Positions 32,138-36,186 of a stretch of 40,118 nt of DNA are shown here, one piece after another (position 1 is the stretch's first letter; each line of letters starts with the position of its first letter). This stretch comes from a virus: positions 1 to 40,118 of the IMG/VR virus record IMGVR_UViG_3300045971_000059; one strand, given 5' to 3'. A program made the position numbers and the translations under genes. The notes beneath the pieces are model-generated. The model saw only the letters and a list, made by a program, of their open reading frames with translations. It was not told the origin of the DNA and ran no database searches.

Positions 32138-32700
32138 TAACTGTTCTCTAATCTCGGGGTCACATCTGTCACATCTGCCAACTCAATGACTCTCATGTTC
32201 GCGGCATCCATCTGAGCCTGCAAGATGTTTATCGACCCGCCCACGTCGATGGTCTTGGTCTCGCCATACACCTTACGGTTATCCGCGGCCATGAGCCACT
32301 TGCGAGAGTCGATCCGTACTCTTGATCGGTTTACATCCTCAACCGCATCCTCGGCATCGGCAATCTCAATGATCTCGCCGGCCCAGTGCTCCGTGCGAAG
32401 TTCTTTGGCCTCCTTGTAGAGGCTGTGCCGCTCGGGGTCGCGCTTGACCCATCTGAGGAACGCTCCAGACTTGAACCCGCGGAAGTCGCTGGTGAGGATC
32501 TGGTTGAGGGTTCTGCCCGATGACATCTCCTCGAGCACACGAATAAACATCGACTCGAACTGCGTTTGGACGAGTTCGGTCTGCACTCGCTGATGGTCAG
32601 GGGTGCGTTTTGGGATAGGCGTAGGCGACGATGTCAGCCAATCGGGTATGTCGTCAATCGTGACAGTTGCGCCTACAGAATCGTCGAGGGCTTGTTCCAT
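32137..32700 (-). CDS. terS: Terminase small subunit
   Basis: A 187-residue protein identified as TerS by sequence pattern and place. The N-terminal ~40 residues are probably disordered; the middle (LEEMSSGRTLNQILTSDFRG then FKSGAFLRWVKRDPERHSLY) is the DNA-binding helix-turn-helix of the TerS type that carries LYKEAKELR; the block RSRVRIDSRKWLMAADNRKV YG is a further known marker. It recognises the packaging site, and the repeat-rich region directly upstream is a natural place for it. No good Shine-Dalgarno sequence is visible. It is the first late gene. Confidence 0.9.
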   Translation of the reverse strand: MEQALDDSVGATVTIDDIPDWLTSSPTPIPKRTPDHQRVQTELVQTQFESMFIRVLEEMSSGRTLNQILTSDFRGFKSGAFLRWVKRDPERHSLYKEAKELRTEHWAGEIIEIADAEDAVEDVNRSRVRIDSRKWLMAADNRKVYGETKTIDVGGSINILQAQMDAANMRVIELADVTDVTPRLENS

Positions 32701-32748
32701 AGTAAGGGTGATGGTATCAGAAAGGGGATGGTTGTGGAGAATTTGAGT

Positions 32749-32769
32749 AAGTGATCCAATGGGTCACTT
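32749..32769. promoter_or_regulatory. Inverted repeat upstream of terS, operator-like
   Basis: AAGTGATCC (32749-32757) and GGGTCACTT (32761-32769) form an inverted repeat with one imperfect pair around a 3-base centre, 49 bp upstream of the terS start. It may bind a dimeric protein such as the phage HTH protein or TerS. The partner is unknown. Confidence 0.4.
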
Positions 32770-32906
32770 GGTTCTTGGCTAAAAGTTTAAAAAATTCTTG
32801 CGACCCCTCCGCAGCCGTCAGCGCCAGTGCGCCGGCCCTCCCCCACCCCCTGAATCAAAATCGCTCGGCGCCGCGGCATGAGCCCTGGGCGCCCTGGTGT
32901 GCATGG

Positions 32907-32952
32907 ATCATGTGCATGCATCATGTGCATGAGTCAGTGAGTCAGGTAGTCA
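32907..32952. repeat. Tandem repeats, iteron-like
   Basis: Two copies of ATCATGTGCATG (32907-32918 and 32920-32931) are followed without gap by AGTCAGTG, AGTCAGGT and AGTCA (32932-32952). Such short direct repeats are found at phage origins and at terminase binding sites. Function not shown. Confidence 0.55.
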
Positions 32953-33231
32953 ATGGCTCAGGGTATAGCGTGGCCATGTGCCATTGGCCATTGACTATTG
33001 GCGCCATGCTGTGGCCATGTGCCATTGGCTCTATATGCTGTGTCCCATTGGCTCAATTCGAGTGAGTGTGACAATTGCTCCTTTATCCCTCTTAAACCCT
33101 TTATAGAGTACTATTCCCATTGAGTACTTTGTAAGGAAAGTCAGTGGCTTTTTCCGCGTTTCCAGGGTCTAGAATCCCGTTTACAGTCGCCACTGTCACA
33201 GTTAGCCCAATAAAACCAGTAAACCACTAAC

Positions 33232-33289
33232 CCATTGGCTCACTTTACAATACTTTACAATGTAAGCCATTGACAACGTGAGCCAATGG
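33232..33289. promoter_or_regulatory. Inverted repeat flanking and entering the early promoter
   Basis: CCATTGGCTCA (33232-33242) is the exact reverse complement of TGAGCCAATGG (33279-33289). The second arm lies inside the spacer of the promoter at 33270-33297. Between the arms lies the tandem repeat ACTTTACAAT and the palindrome TTACA-A-TGTAA (33255-33265). A direct copy of CCCATTGGCTCA is also at 33044-33055. This is an operator-type arrangement. Confidence 0.5.
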
Positions 33290-33297
33290 CTTATACT
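33270..33297 (+). promoter_or_regulatory. Strong sigma70-type promoter of the early block
   Basis: TTGACA at 33270-33275 and TATACT at 33292-33297 with a 16-bp spacer. Transcription would begin near 33304 and run into the gene at 33336. It is the best promoter match found in the window. Confidence 0.72.
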
Positions 33298-33335
33298 TAG
33301 CACATCACCAACTAAACCCGTAAGGAAAATTTAAC

Positions 33336-34055
33336 ATGTTCAAATTAAACCCTGTCACTGAGTCAATGGCTTTCCATATGACCATGAAAAGCGCCAACGT
33401 CAAAACGGGACCGATACCCGTTAGCACTTCGAGCCGTGAAACCTGTTCACCCGTTTGCCCGTTTTTTGGCAATGGCTGCTATGCTGAGTCCGGCCCATTG
33501 GCTTTGCATTGGAATGCGGTAACGGCTAACCTGCGTGGTTTTTCATTCGTAGAGTTTTGCTCGTGTGTTGCATCGTTTGACGACGGCCAACTGTGGCGCA
33601 TGAACCAGGCCGGTGATTTGCCCCACGTTGGGGGAATGATTGACGCCGGCGCCGTGGCCCTGCTCGTGGAAGCAAACCAGGGAAAACGCGGGTTTACATA
33701 CACTCACCACGATATGGCCGCGGGTGATAACCTGGCCATTGTAGAGTTGGCCAATGTGGCCGGGTTTACTGTGAATTTATCGGCTAATGACCTAGAACAT
33801 GCCGACACGTTGGCCGCAACGGGTTTGCCGGTGTGCGTGGTTTTGCCAATCGATCAGGCTGACAATTTGACAACGCCTAAAGGTAATCGCGTGGTGGTTT
33901 GCCCGGCCGCTATTCGTGACAATGTCTCATGCATGACGTGCCAACTGTGCCAACGTGCCGACCGCACCGTTATTATTGGCTTTCCGTCGCATGGCACCGG
34001 CGCCAAAAAGGCCGACAGCGTGGCCCGTCGCGTGATCAGCATTAAATCGATCTGA
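33336..34055 (+). CDS. GP88/DUF7227-like Cys-rich phage protein
   Basis: A 239-residue protein and the first early gene. The N-terminus has KSANVKTGPIPVSTSSRETC and CSPVCPFFGNGCYAESG with Cys 37, 41 and 48, followed by WNAV; another cluster, CMTCQLC, is near the C-terminus. These match a family found in phages of many hosts (mycobacteriophage gp88-like / DUF7227), whose Cys clusters could hold a metal or Fe-S centre. The function is unknown. It is preceded by a strong promoter and a leader repeated before the next gene. Early expression suggests takeover or DNA metabolism. Confidence 0.8.
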   Translation: MFKLNPVTESMAFHMTMKSANVKTGPIPVSTSSRETCSPVCPFFGNGCYAESGPLALHWNAVTANLRGFSFVEFCSCVASFDDGQLWRMNQAGDLPHVGGMIDAGAVALLVEANQGKRGFTYTHHDMAAGDNLAIVELANVAGFTVNLSANDLEHADTLAATGLPVCVVLPIDQADNLTTPKGNRVVVCPAAIRDNVSCMTCQLCQRADRTVIIGFPSHGTGAKKADSVARRVISIKSI

Positions 34056-34061
34056 TTTTCA

Positions 34062-34102
34062 GGGTTAGCCGGATATGCGGCTAACCCGGACAATCCGTCC
34101 GG
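34062..34102 (+). other. Two consecutive hairpins between early genes
   Basis: GGGTTAGCCG (34062-34071) pairs with CGGCTAACCC (34078-34087), a perfect 10-bp stem. CCGGAC (34086-34091) pairs with GTCCGG (34097-34102), a 6-bp stem. The two stems share bases 34086-34087, so both cannot form fully. No T-run follows. They may be a processing or attenuation element, or partial terminator, in the 81-bp gap between the first two early genes. Confidence 0.5.
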
Positions 34103-34136
34103 CTCTGTAACCCGTAACCCGTAAGGAAAATTTACC

Positions 34137-34442
34137 ATGACCACCACCACCTTAAACCCTGTTATTTTGGCCGCATGCGTTGACCGCCTGGCCATGATCA
34201 AAGCCATTGAAGCAGATCTGAAAAAAGAGGGTGACCAGATCAAAGCCCAATTGATTGACGCAGAATTACCCGTGATCGAGTCCAATGCATACCGTGCCGC
34301 GGTGTCAATGTGCGACGGCCGCGTGGTCATCGATTGGAAAGCCATTGCTGAAAAGCTCGAGCCATCGCGCCAACTGGTAACGGCTCATACTTCGCAGGGC
34401 GCACCGTTCGCTGTGGTTCGTGTATCGGCTCGGAAAGGTTAA
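34137..34442 (+). CDS. Small conserved hypothetical protein
   Basis: A 101-residue protein with helices in the first half (VDRLAMIKAIEADLKKEGDQ) and a conserved-looking block (RAAVSMCDGRVVIDWKAIAE, then LEPSRQLVTAHTSQGAP) ending in a basic RVSARKG. Small phage proteins with this DWKAIAEKLxPSRQLVxAHT pattern are common in early regions, but their function is unknown. It follows a leader nearly identical to that of the preceding gene. Confidence 0.78.
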   Translation: MTTTTLNPVILAACVDRLAMIKAIEADLKKEGDQIKAQLIDAELPVIESNAYRAAVSMCDGRVVIDWKAIAEKLEPSRQLVTAHTSQGAPFAVVRVSARKG

Positions 34443-34444
34443 TC

Positions 34445-34549
34445 ATGCATAACTCTTATTTTCACCACTGCGCCAATTGCCTGGTGGCCGGCGCCAAACC
34501 ATTGGCCTATGTTCAGTGGCTCGTAATCGTTAACACAATTGAGGGGTAA
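34445..34549 (+). CDS. Possible tiny protein, 34 aa
   Basis: A 34-codon frame 3 bp after the previous stop, with GGAAAGG as a possible ribosome binding site. It contains HHCANC and a hydrophobic end (YVQWLVIVN). It fills the gap between two good genes exactly and the next gene starts 3 bp after it. It may be real, but such a short frame may also be chance. Confidence 0.42.
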   Translation: MHNSYFHHCANCLVAGAKPLAYVQWLVIVNTIEG

Positions 34550-34552
34550 ACC

Positions 34553-34882
34553 ATGCTTACACCAATGACACCAAAAGATCAAGAACTGACCGTTAAAAAC
34601 CTGGTCGCAGCATGTAAGAACATCGAACGATTGAACGGCCGCGGGTATGGGTTCATTTACCTGGCGTCTGGGTTTATTGCCCATTACAACCTGGAAGGGT
34701 TCAAGGGTGAATACACCGGCGCCACATTGAAGCGGGCCATTCTGGCCAATCAACGGTTTAACCAATGGTCCAATTTTCGCCCGGGTGAGCGGGACTATGA
34801 CTATTACATGGCCAAGAAACACATTTACAACGCGGTATGCCTGGCCATCGGTGGCGGTCAATCGCAATTTATAGGGGTTTGA
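34553..34882 (+). CDS. Hypothetical early protein, 109 aa
   Basis: A 109-residue protein with a helical N-terminal part (DQELTVKNLVAACKNIERLN), many aromatic residues (FIYLASGFIAHYNLEGF; YDYYMAKKHIYNAVCLAIGG), no membrane segment, and a GAGGGG ribosome binding site 7 bases before ATG. I do not recognise the family. It lies in the early block, where small host-interacting proteins are usual. Confidence 0.7.
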   Translation: MLTPMTPKDQELTVKNLVAACKNIERLNGRGYGFIYLASGFIAHYNLEGFKGEYTGATLKRAILANQRFNQWSNFRPGERDYDYYMAKKHIYNAVCLAIGGGQSQFIGV

Positions 34883-34884
34883 TC

Positions 34885-35079
34885 ATGGCTCGAGAATTTA
34901 CGCTATCCATCACCCTGGGCAACGATGCCATGCAAACACCGCAGGACGTGGCCAGGGCTCTGGAATACATCGTTATGCGCCTGCACCGCGGCGCCGATAT
35001 GGGCAACATTAAAGACATCAACGGAAACAATGTGGGCTCGTTTGAGGGTGAATTTGAAGACCTGGAAGGGGACGAATAA
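34885..35079 (+). CDS. Small conserved phage protein, 64 aa
   Basis: A 64-residue protein beginning AREFTLSITLGNDAMQTPQD and then MGNIKDINGNNVGSFEGEFE. The pattern NDAMQTPxDVAxAL...GNIxDxNGNxVG is one I know from many small phage proteins of unknown role. The start at 34885 is chosen because it follows GGGGTTTGATC, two bases after the preceding stop. It overlaps the next tiny gene by TAATG. Confidence 0.75.
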   Translation: MAREFTLSITLGNDAMQTPQDVARALEYIVMRLHRGADMGNIKDINGNNVGSFEGEFEDLEGDE

Positions 35080-35174
35080 TGCGCCGCTATCTGCTCGAAC
35101 TGCTCGACGCCCTGCTATTTGCTGCGCTTATCGGCGCCCCGTTTGCCCTCTATTTTTGGAGCATGAAACCATGA
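35079..35174 (+). CDS. Single-TM micropeptide, 31 aa
   Basis: A 31-residue frame (RRYLLELLDALLFAALIGAP, ending FALYFWSMKP) coupled by TAATG to the gene before and by ATGA to the gene after, behind GGAAGGGG. It has a basic start and one TM segment with no cleavage site. The tight coupling supports a real gene. Location in the inner membrane is likely; function unknown. Confidence 0.6.
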   Translation: MRRYLLELLDALLFAALIGAPFALYFWSMKP

Positions 35175-35422
35175 TCAAAACCATGATTGCCAAGTACCGC
35201 GGCATGGACTGCCGCACGGGTCACCCTATCCGGCCAGGTGACGAGATCCAATACGACACAGCCACGCGCCAGGCATGGATACACGAGCGGGCAGACGAAC
35301 GGCCGTTCTACACATCACCCGGCCGGGTGAGCGATCACCTGGTCATCGGTGGCCAGGACTATTTCAGAAACAAGGCCGGCCGGTGCGAGGATGCGCCCTG
35401 CTGCGGCTGCTGCACAATTTAA
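35171..35422 (+). CDS. Small protein with Cys-rich C-terminus, 83 aa
   Basis: An 83-residue protein with a central block (GMDCRTGHPIRPGDEIQYD) and a Cys-rich end, CEDAPCCGCCTI. This RPGDEIxYD...CEDAPCCGCC pattern recurs in small phage proteins of unknown role and in the Cys tail suggests a metal site. Start at 35171 by ATGA overlap with the micropeptide. A second in-frame ATG lies four codons later. Confidence 0.75.
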   Translation: MIKTMIAKYRGMDCRTGHPIRPGDEIQYDTATRQAWIHERADERPFYTSPGRVSDHLVIGGQDYFRNKAGRCEDAPCCGCCTI

Positions 35423-35432
35423 AGGGTACACC

Positions 35433-35639
35433 ATGACCGACACACTGCAAACCTTTGCCGCTAACCTGGGCCGCGCTATTCGCAACCGTGAGACGGTGAC
35501 CATCGGCGGCGGCCAATTCACTGATGGCGAATTGCGCCTGGTGCTGATGGCCATCAATGACACCATCAAGGCACGGGAAACCCTGGAAGCTATCCGGGAG
35601 AAAATCTACGACGAACACGCCGCCGGGCTCGACTCATAA
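35433..35639 (+). CDS. Hypothetical early protein, 68 aa
   Basis: A 68-residue acidic, helical protein (TDTLQTFAANLGRAIRNRET; a GGGQF turn; a C-terminal helix DTIKARETLEAIREKIYDEH). Start ATG at 35433 lies behind AAAGGG at 35421-35426. Longer frames upstream run through the preceding gene. Function unknown. Confidence 0.7.
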   Translation: MTDTLQTFAANLGRAIRNRETVTIGGGQFTDGELRLVLMAINDTIKARETLEAIREKIYDEHAAGLDS

Positions 35640-35651
35640 AGGGGAAACACT

Positions 35652-35846
35652 ATGCTACTTTCATCACTGACCATTGCCGAGCGGGAACGCTTGGCCTACA
35701 TCGAGGGATTCACCAACGTGGCCACCATGCTGGCCAGTCTGGACGATTGCCACCGTGAGCTTGCCAAGTCCTTGGAAGACTACAGCAACGCCGCGGATGA
35801 GATCCAGACCCTGCACCGGCGCCTGAGTGATTGGTGGAACACATGA
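35652..35846 (+). CDS. Hypothetical early protein, 64 aa
   Basis: A 64-residue helical protein (LTIAERERLAYIEGFTNVAT, then a coiled-coil-like ELAKSLEDYSNAADEIQTLH) ending WWNT. AAAGGGGAAAC lies before its ATG. It overlaps the next 18-codon frame by ATGA. Function unknown. Confidence 0.7.
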   Translation: MLLSSLTIAERERLAYIEGFTNVATMLASLDDCHRELAKSLEDYSNAADEIQTLHRRLSDWWNT

Positions 35847-35899
35847 TCTACTTTGCCGCCATCATCGTCGCCATAATCGCCATTTTATTGGACCTATAA
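35843..35899 (+). CDS. Possible 18-aa hydrophobic micropeptide
   Basis: An 18-residue frame, almost entirely Ile, Ala, Val and Leu, coupled by ATGA to the preceding gene. It would be one TM helix. It sits in the spacing before the HTH gene with only 4 bp left, so it may be real, but very short hydrophobic frames also occur by chance. Confidence 0.35.
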   Translation: MIYFAAIIVAIIAILLDL

Positions 35900-35903
35900 C
35901 ACC

Positions 35904-36140
35904 ATGACCATCGAAACAGTCCCCACCATCGCCTCGCGCATCGCCGCCATTCAGGAGCGCCACGGCATGACCGATGAGCAGTGCGCCACCTATCTGGGCG
36001 TGCCTGTGCATACCCTTCGCAACTGGCGCACAGGCAAGCGCATACCGGCCGCGGTCGTGTATCACCTGCTGGACGTTTTGGGTATGGTGGAGGCACTGGC
36101 GCCGGCCATTCACGCGCACTTTATCCCTGCCAAGCGGTAA
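35904..36140 (+). CDS. Helix-turn-helix DNA-binding protein
   Basis: A 78-residue protein with a helix-turn-helix at about 23-49 (TDEQCATYLGVPVHTLRNW RTGKRIPA), close to XRE/Cro-like or YdaS-like proteins. It is the last gene of the early block and is followed by a strong terminator. It may act as a Cro-like regulator of the early promoter or of the late operon, for example at the inverted repeats at 32749 or 33232. No partner repressor is seen. Confidence 0.8.
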   Translation: MTIETVPTIASRIAAIQERHGMTDEQCATYLGVPVHTLRNWRTGKRIPAAVVYHLLDVLGMVEALAPAIHAHFIPAKR

Positions 36141-36155
36141 CCCTAGGCACCATGA

Positions 36156-36179
36156 AAAACGGCCCCACGGGGCCGTTTT
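36156..36179. terminator. Bidirectional intrinsic terminator
   Basis: AAAACGGCCCC (36156-36166) and GGGGCCGTTTT (36169-36179) form a perfect 11-bp stem with a 2-base centre, with A-rich and T-rich arms that work as U tracts both ways. It lies between the convergent HTH and primase genes. Confidence 0.9.
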
Positions 36180-36186
36180 GCTTTGT

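Larger units (their letters stand above)
32701..33335. other. Repeat-rich control region between late and early operons
   Basis: 635 bp without a credible gene separate the leftward late operon and the rightward early operon. It holds an operator-like inverted repeat near terS, tandem repeats at 32907-32952, many copies of a CCATTGGC/GCCAATGG-like word, a paired direct repeat GAGTACT (33106 and 33122, 16 bp apart), a 10-bp tandem repeat ACTTTACAAT (33242, 33252), and a sigma70-like promoter. It could be promoter, origin and pac site together. A leftward late promoter was not found with confidence. Confidence 0.75.

Noticed and set aside
33144-33230. 28-codon GTG frame behind GTAAGGAAA in the control region
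   Set aside because: The ribosome binding site resembles the early leaders, but the frame lies upstream of the main promoter, is very short and has no recognisable pattern.
32701-33335. tRNA or other known RNA gene in the long intergenic region
   Set aside because: No cloverleaf, CCA end or T-loop pattern was found; the structure seen is repeats and promoter elements.
35904-36140. Lysogeny repressor
   Set aside because: The protein has only an HTH, with no C-terminal oligomerisation or cleavage domain, no divergent partner and no integrase in the window.
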